A DNA stretch of 64,000 nt from Flaveria trinervia (Eukaryota > Streptophyta > Magnoliopsida > Asterales > Asteraceae). A program made the translations under genes and the position numbers. Shown here piece by piece: positions 23,053 through 33,666 of the stretch. The stretch is taken from the NCBI GenBank assembly GCA_025506515.1, contig CM046457.1:3464444-3528443 (forward strand), given 5' to 3'. Position 1 is the stretch's first letter; each line of letters begins with the position of its first letter. The notes under the pieces were generated by a model, which was not told the DNA's origin, did not search any database, and saw only the letters and a list, made by a program, of their open reading frames with translations.

Positions 23053-26000
23053 ATGGCAGAAACAATCCCCTTCAAAAACCTTCAGAGTAGAGAGTATCAA
23101 GGGCACAAGAAGAAGGTTCATTCTCACTCTATCTTTTAACCATCACAAAACCCTAATGATTCAGCTCTTATGAACCCTAAGAATGTTCTTTAATCGTAAC
23201 AATTTCTAATTTTGTGCCCTAATGATTCAGCTCTTATAAACCCTAATTTTGTGCCCATGAATGTTCTTTAATCGTAACAATTTCTAAATATTTGGGGGAT
23301 ATTGAATAGGTGCATTCAGTAGCATGGAATTGCATTGGGACAAAGCTTGCTTCGGGTTCTGTTGATCAAACAGCTCGAGTGTGGCATATCGAGCCCCATG
23401 GGCATGTAAGTGTTGTTGTTTGTTTGGGTTCTTGATGCATTGGCATATTGCACACCACTTGTTTGTTGAAATGTCACATCCAATCAGTTACCTTATTTAA
23501 GCACTTACCTAGCAGCAGTGACCAAAAGGGCTTGTAGTCTAGCGGTAGAAAGGCGTGAATAAAAGTGTTAGGTGAATATCAGTGTTGGGTAGCAGCTTTA
23601 TATGGTGCGAGTTAACCGTGCTAAAAGAAAATTAGCAGCACCTCGGCAGGGGCGGTTCAATATTTTTAGGGGGTATGATGAAAATGAAATTGGAGGCCTT
23701 TTTAAACTTTATTGTTAAAAACCCTTTATCTTTTATCCGGGCTTGGGACCAACAGTAATAAACTAAAAGTTTTTAAATCGTTTCATGTCCAATCAAAGTA
23801 ATTCCTAAACAAATTGTAACAATTAATCAACTATTTAAAGTAATTTAAAGACTCAAAATGACATTTAGTCAAATTTAAGCAAAGTCTAATTCCTACATCG
23901 ATTCCTAAATGAATGATTCAAAACGATTTTAATTAATATTACTTTTTTGAGCTATTAAGCTTTAGGATTTTTGTGGCCTTATAGGATTTGGTGGCCTAAG
24001 GCATCGCCCTGTTTTCCTTGTACTATGGGACTCCCATGCACCGCGGTAGCAGTACCAAGGTGTGTATGAAAGTGTTTCTTCCTGGGTGGTTGAGGGTTTA
24101 GGAGTAACTTTAGCTGGTGTGTGAGTTAGACTTTCTAATAAAGTTTAGCACACGTAGATGACGCCAATTGAGCGCGGTTGATGTTAATCATCACTTATGG
24201 AGTTTGTATTATATGTGTCTAACGGATCATACTCAATTGAAATCCAGAGAAAATTTGAATTTTGGATTGTTGATTTTTATAATCCATATGATTGTTGTGT
24301 GGTGACCATTTGAATGGATTTTTTGTTTGCAGAGCAAGGTTAAAGATCTTGAGCTAAAGGGGCATACTGATAGTGTGGATCAATTGTGTTGGGACCCTAA
24401 ACATGCTGATTTGGTTGCAACTGCTTCAGGTGACAAAACTGTTCGACTATGGGATGTTCGCAGTAAGTAATACTTTGTTTTCAATTACCAAATCTTTAAT
24501 AGAAAGTAATCCTTAGTATATGAAAACTTCATCTTAATGTTTCATTTTATTGTTGATGATAGCTTGAAGCCTTTTCGCAAGTAATCTTTATGCACAAGTG
24601 TTAATATTGCAGGTGGAAAATGTTCACAGCAAGCAGAACTTAGTGGGGAGAATATTAATATAACGTATAAACCAGATGGGACTCATGTAGCTGTTGGGAA
24701 CAGGGTACACTTTGCTTTCGATTTTGAGTATTTATTAATTACCTAAATATACGTATGTTTGGTTCCTGGTTATTTAGGAAGTGATCTCGAATGGCTATTT
24801 TTTAATATTGTTGTGTTTTATAGGACGATGAGCTGACGATACTGGATGTTAGAAAATTCAAGGTCATTCATAAGCGCAAGTTCAACTATGAGGTAAAATT
24901 ACATTCAAACAAGTATTGCTCTTACATGAACTTATTTAGCAATGAAAATTCTGTAATATCAAAGTCTTGCCCACCTTTTAAATCGGCTGACTGGAGCGAT
25001 GAGTTAGTTAACAACCCCGTTTAAAGTATTTTTTACATGATGCAAATTGTCAAGAATTCCAATGCAATTTGAAATTTTAGTGATTTTGTGTGTGCACATG
25101 TATTAGTGATAGTGATAGTTGCACTGGTTTGTTTGTCAGGTAAATGAGATTGCATGGAACATGACTGGAGATATGTTCTTCTTGACTACCGGAAATGGTA
25201 AGTATACTTGAATTTTGAGTAATCATACTATCAAAGCTTTATTTAAAAATATAATATAGTAGGATCACAGTAGCATTTTTTGTATTGTATGTTTAATGAT
25301 GCGTTAATCTATTGATTTTTTGTGAGGTTGCAAGCTTGTTTGATTTCTTTTAGTTTAGTTAATCAGTTAATGTTAATAATGTATGCTGTGACCACCCAAG
25401 TATTCAACCTCTTTCATTAAGGTCGTACATATATTGAAACTACTTTATAATCCACTCAAGCATGTTATGGTTTCATTTTAGGAAACCATTCTGCTAATAC
25501 CGGTCCTATATTCCTTTCTCACAACTACAAATCAGCATGACTTTCTTTCTGAAGTAAGGTAAGGCGTATACCATTTTTGACCCGACAAATACCCTTGATG
25601 AGTTATCAAAATGTTATATGTTACTGTTTGCCTTCTTTAAATTTTGAGGGAGTTTTCATCCTCTGACACCCTTTTTGGTCATAATTGTTATTATGAAACC
25701 AAAAACATACTCGGTGACCCAAAAGTAGTTTCAGTATACGAATGGGTTGAATATTTGGGTGGTGTCCACATTCATTATTCATCAGCCTTCATGTCACATG
25801 TTAGTATGTCAAGCAAGTGACTAGTTTTTTTTCCTGATATCTTCTCCAGGTACCGTTGAAGTACTCGCATACCCATCTCTTAAAGCAGTTGACACCTTGA
25901 CAGCTCATACTGCTGGTTGTTATTGCATTGCAATAGACCCCTTAGGAAGGTGAGTTTAAATCACCTCCTATATTTTCATTAAAAGTTTTCAGGAAATAAA

Positions 26001-29000
26001 ATTGCAACATGATGTGTTTGAAGCTTTAAAGGCTAATGGCATAAAATAGCAACATGGGTGGTGGTCTGTTTTGATAATTATGCTCGGTAATGGCCCAACC
26101 AGGAAACTTTTGGTTTTGAATTAAGCTAATTTAGTAATTTGATCAGCTGATGGCACATTTCTTGCTTATGTGTCACTTTTTCTGATGCCGGGGCTTATCG
26201 CTAAATTACCAGACTAGCCCATTTTGAACAAGCATCATTACCAACACTACCTCATTTAAAACAAAGTATAAGTACTAAACTAGCCCAATTTTCGATGAGA
26301 TGGCTTGGCACATCATTATTACTACTAAATCATGACGCTACCTCATTACTGATGTTGAAACACTATTAACCTTTGGATGTATTACAACATTCTGATGTTT
26401 CTGTAATCAAGTAGCTACGATTCTTTGGGGGCTTTTGCAACTTCGATAAATACATTTTTTGATCTTTTTGTGTTGTGACAGGTATTTTGCTGTTGGAAGT
26501 GCTGATTCTTTAGTCAGCCTTTGGGATATCTCAGAAATGTTGTGTGTGCGTACATTCACAAAACTCGAGTGAGTCATTTCATACGATAAGAGTAAAATAA
26601 TTTGTATATAATGTTAGCACTAGACGTGTAAAAATATTATTGTTGTTATTTACTTTACAGATGGCCAGTTAGGACCATAAGCTTTAATCACACGGGTGAA
26701 TATATTGCTTCTGCTAGTGAAGACTTGTTCATTGACATAGTATGTTTTATTTGCATTTAATGTTTATCAACAATTTGTGTTTTGTTGATAATGATAATAA
26801 TATCTATAACAACAATCGTAATATAATTATGTAAAATGATGCCCCGCCTTTGGATGACAGTCAAATGTACAGACGGGACGGTCAGTTCACCAAATCCCGT
26901 GTAGGGCGGCGATGAACAGCGTGGAATGGAATCCAAAATTCAATTTGCTTGCATATGCTGGTGATGACAAAAATAAGTATCAGGCTGATGAAGGTAAACA
27001 ATGAGTTTGGATTCACTTACATATCAATGATTTAGGGGATTATATAATTCAATCGGACTGCTAAAATAACAGAAAAATTAGCTTTAAAAGATTAATGGGA
27101 GTTGTCCAAAGTGTTTTTTAGTATATAAAAGGGTGGTTTTATTTGGACACCCACAAATTTTAAATCAACACCCGTTGACCCTATACGCCGCGTATGGGTC
27201 CATACGCCGCGTATAGGGTCTATTGACACGAGAGAAAACATACCCTATACGCCGCGTATGGACCCATACGCGGGGTATAGGGTATTTTCTGACAAGACCA
27301 GAGCAGACTCGTGTCGGGGTGGCTATACGCCGCGTATGGGTCCATACGCGGCGTATAATTTTCCCAAATTTTTTCTGCAAAATTTCTATGTATGGTGAAG
27401 AACCTATACGCGGCGTATAGGTTAGGATGTTTTTTATATATTATTGTGCGTATAAAAATTTTTGTCGGCTTTATTTTGTACGTTAAGGTTGACACTTTGC
27501 CTATAAGTTATATTTTGTAACATATTAATCGATAATTTTAAATCTTAGTTAACAAATAAAACATATAAAAGAAAACAAACATTAAATGATAATATAAATA
27601 AATAACGAAGTTTTTAAATACATAACAAAATAAAAGTACAATTAATAATATAAAAAATTACGGTGAATCTGGGTAATGTCGAGGCGGTGGCAAGTCTGGA
27701 GGATCAATACCAGCAGCACGGGCTCGTGCAATCTCAAGCTGAACGTGCCAATTCATAAGATCCTCAACTCGATCGAGGCGACGACCCTGATCCCGTAATC
27801 TCGTAGTAATCTCCTGCATAAATGTCTCCATACGTGCAGGCACCCTTACATCTCTATAAATATGTCGAGGGAACTATGGCTGAGTAGGCGGCTGGTCGTG
27901 TGGCGGCTGATCATGCGGAATATGCTCCTGTTGCTGGTGTGGATGGTCATCGCCGACCTACTGAACAGGTGCCGGATGCCAGATCTCACCGGGTCGAAGA
28001 GAGAACCGTATGCCACCCGGAAACTGGCGTATAATACGCATGCCGGATAACGTACGACGATCTAATCTCACTGGCTCGATCGAAGGAGATACGTCAGCAA
28101 CATGGCGAGGAAGATAACCAAGATAACGTGCAATCATCGTAATGTACGCGCCGCCATACACCGCTCATCGCTCCTGGTGATGATAATACGAAGCGTAATA
28201 CTCTGCCAAACATCTCGCCAGGTTGTACCTGGTCCCCGTAAGCAAACAATATAAGTAAAATAAGTCGGGAATGGTACACCACTCCCGACTCTTGCCACGT
28301 CCTGTGATGGATGTGGCGATCATGCGATGCAAGTAATGAATGAGAGGATCTCTAATGCCAGTGACCCTGCCCTTAGTCCTTTGAAATGGACCTCCGGCAA
28401 TCTGAGGCCACCAATCTCTCAATCGGGTCTCCTCAATCTCAGTAATTCCCTCTATAAATAGAGGGGTAACGATCTCCGGCTCATAATAAAATCCCGAGAA
28501 AATGGCAAACTGCTCAATCGACATCTGATGAGATCGTCCACATAGCATAAACGAAATCTCAGATCGCTTATCGTCCTCCATCTCATCAGGACGAATATAA
28601 ATAAAGGTGGATAAAAACTCCACCGTCAGCTCTCGGTAATAAGGTAAGAACGTCAGCTCAAATAAACGATTCCATGGCGTATTATCTCCGATAATACCAA
28701 CGAGTTTATCGCGCTCCCCAAGCTCAGCCATCACCTCCCAATCCACTGCCTTTTGATGACCGATCTTCATACGAATGAATTTTGAGCACTTTGTATGCTC
28801 AATAGACCCGGGCTCAAACTGTAGCCATGGATGATTGACAATAAAATCAACGTCAGCCTCAATCTCAGAATCGGAAGACATATCTGCACAAGAAAACGAA
28901 AAATTTTAAGACCTGCGTATAAGGCCTATACGCCGCGTATAGGGCTATACGCCGCGTATAGGACCCCACGTATGGGGTTGTGTGCCTCGTATAGGACCCT

Positions 29001-32000
29001 ATACGCCGCGTATAGGAACCCACGTATGGGGTTGTGTGCGTCGTATGGGCCCTATACGCCGCGTATAGGCCTATACGTCTCGTATAGGAACCCACGTATG
29101 GGGTGTGTGCCTCGTATGGACCCCTATACGCCGCACATAGATCTATACGCCGTGTATAGGGCCCCCCTTATGGTCATCTTCAACCTTTGAGCTATACGCT
29201 GTGTATAGCTCTATACGCCGCATATAGTTCATAAACCAGTTTTCAAATCCACGTTTTTACCTCATAAAACATCACTTTAACGTTTAAATTAGCGTACGAT
29301 CAACATAATAAGGGTATAAGAACAATAATACATACCTGAACTAGTGAATGTAGAGAAATCAACGAACAATACGTGTAGTATTGATCTATACGAGAGTTTT
29401 TTGTTTGAAAAAGTTTGGTAGGGTCAGTTTGTGAGGAGATGTTCCTTTAATGGGTCCGTGAAGCTATACGCCGCGTATGAGTCTATACGCGGCGTATAAC
29501 TTTCTTTTTTAATTTTTATTTTATTTTTTATTTTTTTATAAAAAAATTTTTAATTTTTTTTTAATTTTGAATGTATGTGGTAGGTTGAACAATAATATCA
29601 ACATCAGAATCCAAATATAATACAAACGTATTAAATTAAAATAAATTTATATAAGTTGGGGGATCTCGGTTAGCTTCTATTATTGTGTTGTATTCTGAGA
29701 TACGAGTCCTATACATAATCTCCCATTCTGCAGCACGTACGTTTCGGTTAAGAATCCAAAGATTACTTAATGTAGGCATCGGATAATCTCCATCTAATTT
29801 AATGTGGACGAAATGATTATTGTTGATATGAACAATCGAAACGACATGATGAGGCATCATACTGTTCGGATCGGCCCATTAGGGGAAAAATGTTTGACAA
29901 CCGTTATTGCTTAATAGATGAAGAATAACATCAAACCTTTGAGCAATTACTATTCTCGTTTACGGCATTATCATCCAATGTTCTTCTGGCGCAGGTTCCA
30001 CACGTTGCCAATCTATTGTGCGACACAATTTATTATACTGTTCGGCGTACAAAGTATCGAAAACTTCTCTGTAACTCAATGGAATTTTAGTGCCTGCATT
30101 ATTTGTTGTTTCACGCATTCCATCTCTTTTTCAACATCGACTTCTTCATGCTCCATAAATGATGGTTTAATTTGATCAAGCTTCGTCCAAAATACGTCAA
30201 TTGCATCCAATGGAATTTTAGTGCCTGCATTATAAATTATAAATCTATATAAAATCATTACCGTAACAGAATAATGATAAATTTGGAACGACTATTACCA
30301 GAATGTTCATATTTTTCCAGCCGACAAGCACAAGGCAACCCACAACTAGTGAAAAGTTGACAACCACACGTTGCATTTGCTCAGCGCATTACATGCAATT
30401 TAGTGTTTTCGGCAACTAATAAATCAAGAGCTTTGTATGACACTTTGCCTCGTAGGTAATCAAACAACGAGAGATTATGATGATTCATAATTTTAATTTT
30501 GCTTGTCTCAAAACTTTTTTTAAATTTACCTCTTGTGCGTTTACTAATTGATCTACAAACTCCACAAGTCTATCCAGTGAGCTATTTGTTGATTTAAGAT
30601 ATCTTTTTAAATTTGTAAATTGACTCTCGACTCTGTTTTGTTGTATGTTGGCCAAAATTGCGGTTTGAGTTAGTCCAGGCTGATACAAACATTTTCTTGT
30701 AACTCTCTAACTAGTTTTTGTTTATATATGACAATACTTCTGAAAATATATTAAAACAAAATTAAATTAAGTGTTATATTTAACAGTATTGTATGTATTA
30801 TGTAATGAAAAACTTACTTTCTCGCTTCGCTTCAACTAGTCGTTCGTAAAGAAGGTTATAATTATACTCGTAAATCTCCGGCGTGGGAGACTCACACAAA
30901 CGTGCCCATGCATATTTAAACTTTCGCCAGTCGTCTTTCGTAAAACTTGCTTTACAGTGTTTCGCGATATTCTCGTTAATATGCCACCTGCATAAATACT
31001 TTGAAGCATTCGGAAATACTTTAACACATGCGTTCATTAAAGCAAGATCTCTGTCTGTTATTATGACTCGCGGCTCCATACACCTGTTTAACGTATCTTT
31101 CAATCTATTAAACACCCACTCAAAATTATCTTCTTGTTCTTTACTAATAAATGCATGAGCAACACAAAATGTCTTGTGTGTCGAGGTCACACCAACAATC
31201 TGAACAAACGGAAGTTTGTACATGTTTGTTTTATATGTCGCGTCCATCATCAGCACGTGCGGGAATGCACGCCAAGTGTCGTATGATTTTAGATGATAAA
31301 AAATATATCTTCTACGGTATTTGTATCGGGATCTTCCCGGGTGTAATAAACGTACCTTTTAGAAGATAAAAGGTTTTCTAAAACTTGCATTGGTGTTTCA
31401 CCGACTTTCTTTTCACTTCTTATCTTATATTGAGCGTTGTATACGTCTCTGGTTATGGATGCGTTCTTTGGATTTTGCTTTTTCAAAGCTGATAAGATGT
31501 TACGAGGCTCCATGTTCTGATCAGTAAATTGTTCCACCAAATTGTATTCGTTTTGAGAAAACCTTACAAATGGGTGCCCCTCCATATGTTGAGCGGGATC
31601 ATGGTTATGTTCGTCATTTCTCACCTCTAATTTCCACGAACGACGTTTGTTATCGTATATCCCCACTAATTTAAAAGGACATCTGATTTTTTTGCTACCA
31701 GATCGTCTAATTGTTGCTTTACTTTTGTGTTCACCACCACGATCACAGATAAGCCACACCTTTACGACCTGACGTTCTTTTTTCTTCGATCTTCGTGTAA
31801 TAATAACGTAACCATTATCACGTCCCCTATTAACAACCCAACAGACTAGCTCATCGAGTGATAAAAATTCTTAACATGTTTCAAATGATACTTTCGTGTT
31901 TTGATTTTCAGCACTCGAGAAATAGTTTATATTACTTTATTGCGGGTCATAACTTGATTCTCGGCAAAACTCGAACTTATCATCGGGAATATAAGGTTGG

Positions 32001-33018
32001 TTTAAATCTGGCAATCGTTTTTCGTAAGCAGATTGTACGAATCATCTTGATTACTATCTGCCACGTACGAAACGCTTGAATATTCACCAAACAAATAGTT
32101 ACCATTCCAAAACGACATAACGAACGAAGAATCTTGGGTCACTTCAAATTCACCGTGCTATACGTTCCGTGGCAGCCTTATAAGACAAATGAGATTTTTT
32201 TAAAGAAAACAGAGTTTTGTGGTTCAACTATTTCTTCAAAATAATAATTTTTCTCTAAAACTATAACTTTTATTTCTTTTATATATATACTTACGTGCAC
32301 ATAAATGTCTTGATTACTTAATAATCATTTCAACTAACTCGGGTTCCATGATACTAGTCGGTTATGATAAATAAAACTTGAAAATTATTTAAGTTTACCG
32401 TAACCGACTAGCATCGATGAACCCGAGTTAGTTGAAACGATTTTTTAAGTATGCAATTCAAATATATGTATATATGTATGCAAATACTTAATGAAATAAG
32501 AATCAAATGTTTACCAAGTAATTATGTGACAGGAGAAAATGTTGAACCACATAACGCTAATTTCCTTCGATTAAGATCAAACGTTTCCTTCATAACAAAC
32601 GAAATATGAACGCATTCGTTTGATATTCGGTGCGTTTATATATCATCGAAAGAATCTTAAGTCGCGTCAATATAATTCGAAATAAAGCCTATACGCCGCG
32701 TATAGGCCCATACGCTGCGTATAGGCTTTTTAGAAGACAAAACTGGCGAAGTCAAATGAGTCATTCAGCTGGTCTATACGCCGCGTATGGACCCATACAC
32801 GGCGTATAGGCTCACTGATGTGACGTGGAATGCTTGGCATTTATGAGGTAGACCAATACGCCGCATATGAACCCATACACGACGTATAGATGGGTGTCGA
32901 TTTATAATTGTGGGTGTCTCTTTATTACTATCCATATAAAATGTTCACAATTATGCTAATGAAAGAAGTACAATTTTTTGCAGGTGTTTTCCGGATATTT
33001 GGCTTTGACAGTGCATAG
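23053..33018 (+). CDS. THO3: THO complex subunit 3 / TEX1 (WD40 protein)
   Basis: Eleven exons join in frame: 23053-23115, 23310-23405, 24333-24462, 24613-24704, 24824-24892, 25140-25197, 25850-25949, 26482-26568, 26661-26739, 26861-26993 and 32984-33018, giving 313 codons; Arabidopsis TEX1 is about 315. WD40 blades run throughout, e.g. VAWNCIGTKLASGSVDQTAR, LVATASGDKTVRLWDV and YFAVGSADSLVSLWDI. THO3 is a subunit of the nuclear THO/TREX complex, which couples transcription to mRNA processing and export and, in Arabidopsis, supports trans-acting siRNA production. Every junction is GT-AG and no stop or frame break is seen. Its oddity is the last intron (26994-32983, 5990 bp), which carries a Mutator-like transposon and leaves a final exon of only 35 bases, ending FRIFGFDSA. 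Confidence 0.93.
23647..24011. mobile_element. hAT-like MITE in THO3 intron 2
   Basis: The left end reads CAGGGGCGGTTCAATA and the right end, on the other strand, CAGGGCGATGCCTTAGG, giving inverted CAGGG(G)CG termini. The 365-bp body has no ORF. No convincing 8-bp TSD is visible, so the element is old or the ends are imprecise. Confidence 0.5.
25390..25768. mobile_element. MITE in THO3 intron 6 (same family as 2649-3030)
   Basis: Left end GACCACCCAAGTATTCAACC; right end on the minus strand GGACACCACCCAAATATTCA. Interior words such as TATTGAAACTACTTTATAA and ATACTCGGTGACCC are shared with the copy in the WD40 gene at 2649-3030. No ORF is present. Confidence 0.65.
27178..27425. repeat. Left subterminal palindrome cluster of the Mutator-like element
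   Basis: Copies of CTATACGCCGCGTATAG-type palindromes occur around 27180, 27243, 27323 and 27402. The first three are paired units, CTATACGCCGCGTATGG joined by a few bases to CCATACGCCGCGTATAG, so that about 40 bp is itself a larger palindrome. Spacing is 60-80 bp. Subterminal repeats of this sort often bind transposase; that role is inferred. Confidence 0.85.
27658..28881 (-). pseudogene. Athila retrotransposon ORF1-like protein, decayed
   Basis: The main frame starts MSSDSEIEADVDFIVNHPWL at 28881 and stays open 238 codons to a TGA at 28165. The same frame then continues through TAG codons at 27958 and about 27874 to 27658, total about 408 codons, with a Pro/Gln-rich linker and a C-terminal coiled segment (TRLRDQGRRLDRVEDLM). 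Blocks such as TVEFLSTFIYIRP, RDWWPQIAGGPF, IHYLHRMIATSI, DLFYLYCLLTGTRYNLA and YGGAYITMIARYLGYLP resemble the uncharacterised ORF1 of Athila-type retrotransposons. Function is unknown. It lies inside the inverted ends of a Mutator-like element, which is unusual. No reverse transcriptase or LTR accompanies it. Identification is from remembered family style and should be checked. Confidence 0.6.
28916..29228. repeat. Central cluster of the same palindrome, between the two transposon ORFs
   Basis: At least eight copies or variants of the CTATACGCCGCGTATAG palindrome lie here, interleaved with repeats of CCCACGTATGGGGT(T)GTGTG. The cluster occupies the 5' side of the Athila-like ORF, ending about 35 bases before its ATG. 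A further paired unit is at 29463-29501. Reading frames here are artefacts of the repeats. Confidence 0.85.
29463..29501. repeat. Isolated paired palindrome unit
   Basis: One paired unit, CTATACGCCGCGTATGA then GTCTATACGCGGCGTATAA, stands between the central cluster and the transposase pseudogene, followed by an A/T-rich stretch of about 80 bases. Confidence 0.8.
29636..31880 (-). pseudogene. FAR1-type MULE transposase with SWIM and OTU-like regions, decayed
   Basis: From the right: a FAR1-like DNA-binding part (VCWVVNRGRDNGYVIITRRS, WLICDRGG, IRCPFKLVGI, WKLEVRNDEHNHDPA) at about 31860-31570. A MULE transposase core follows (MMDATYKTNMYKLPFVQIVG, VIITDRDLALMNA, YLCRWHINENIAKHCK), 31256-30820. 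Then RVESQFTNLKRYLKSTNSSL, a SWIM-type zinc motif with CGCQLFTSCGLPCACRL near 30345-30300, and an OTU-protease-like C-terminus with EEHWMIMP and NNNHFVHIKLDG. An intron with GTAAGT and TTTTCAG borders is likely at 30817-30740. Damage includes a one-base loss in a T run near 31313 and in-frame stops near 30390, 29960 and 29880. Transposases of this kind cut and paste Mutator-like DNA, and host FAR1/FHY3 regulators descend from them. It is not functional as read. Confidence 0.8.
32316..32451. repeat. Foldback of about 136 bp with near-perfect arms
   Basis: The left arm contains TTTCAACTAACTCGGGTT and ACTAGTCGGTTA; the right arm has the inverted forms TAACCGACTAG and AACCCGAGTTAGTTGAAA. Arms are about 55-60 bases with a short AT-rich loop around 32380. 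It lies upstream of the transposase pseudogene, inside the THO3 last intron, so it would be transcribed as part of the THO3 pre-mRNA. Confidence 0.75.
32689..32890. repeat. Right subterminal palindrome cluster of the Mutator-like element
   Basis: Three paired units, near 32690, 32774 and 32852, show CTATACGCCGCGTATAG, ATACGCTGCGTATAGG, CTATACGCCGCGTATGG and more diverged versions. Their arrangement mirrors the left end. Confidence 0.85.
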
Positions 33019-33666
33019 ATTTGGTATTACAACATATGACGACTACTTAGAGTTGTACTTTATCTGTTACTAATGTTACAAATGACTTTTTTCATCATTT
33101 TTTTCTCGAATATGTAAACTAAAGTTGTTATTTTATTTCATAGTTTTTATTTTCTATTTCCATTCTCACACATGTGTTTCCTTTCTCTCTATCGAGTATG
33201 AAGTTAGAGCTTTTCCGTGATTAACTCTCCATTGTTGACATTGGATATAAATGTATGATTATATATGTTTTACATTCGATCATACATCTATCACAAAACA
33301 ATTGAAGTTACTTAACGGGTCGAATTTAGGCTTTAGGCTTCTGTATGAGCTGAATTTACTAGACATGATAGAAAACGGACACAATTTACATTTTAAGCCG
33401 CCTCTAAATATGAAGAGCCAACACATTCACCTTACGGGGTATGCATTTTTGAATGCACGCATTCCAAATCCTACGAACCAAACGCATCCTTAGCTAACCA
33501 CCAAACACGTATAAAAAGTTTAAAAATAACCGAAACAAGAATAAACAACATTTTTAAAATTAACAAAAACTGTTTTGATGCAAGAGAAGGGCTAATATAC
33601 ACCCTAAAGAATTGCTATACAAACTTTAACACAACAGTTTCAAGAGAAGTTACTATCTAGTATCTA
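33019..33666. other. Convergent 3' region between THO3 and the permease
   Basis: Two host genes end facing one another 648 bases apart. The segment must contain both 3' UTRs; T-rich and A-rich stretches are present but no gene, RNA or repeat is evident. Confidence 0.5.

Larger units (their letters stand above)
27138..32926 (-). mobile_element. 5.8 kb Mutator-like transposon inserted in the last intron of THO3
   Basis: The inverted ends share GACACCCACAA and ATCAACACCC / ATCGACACCC at 27144-27175 and 32890-32920. A candidate TSD, TTTATT, flanks at 27138-27143 and 32921-32926; it is shorter than the usual 9 bp of this superfamily, so the edge may be slightly off. Contents from the right: a foldback, a FAR1/MULE transposase pseudogene, a central palindrome cluster, an Athila ORF1-like pseudogene, and subterminal palindrome clusters at both ends. 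Both ORFs run opposite to THO3. Multiple stops show that it is no longer autonomous. A nested or composite origin for the two halves cannot be excluded. Confidence 0.8.

Noticed and set aside
23525..23580. SINE A box (GTAGTCTAGCGGTAG) in THO3 intron 2
   Set aside because: No matching B box was found downstream.
28831..29190. Tyr/Arg-rich open frames on both strands
   Set aside because: They are translations of the CTATACGCCGCGTATAG palindrome cluster, with no start context or domain.
27144..32920. CRISPR-like array suggested by regularly spaced short palindromes
   Set aside because: The host is a plant, the spacers are themselves related, and the repeats belong to transposon ends.
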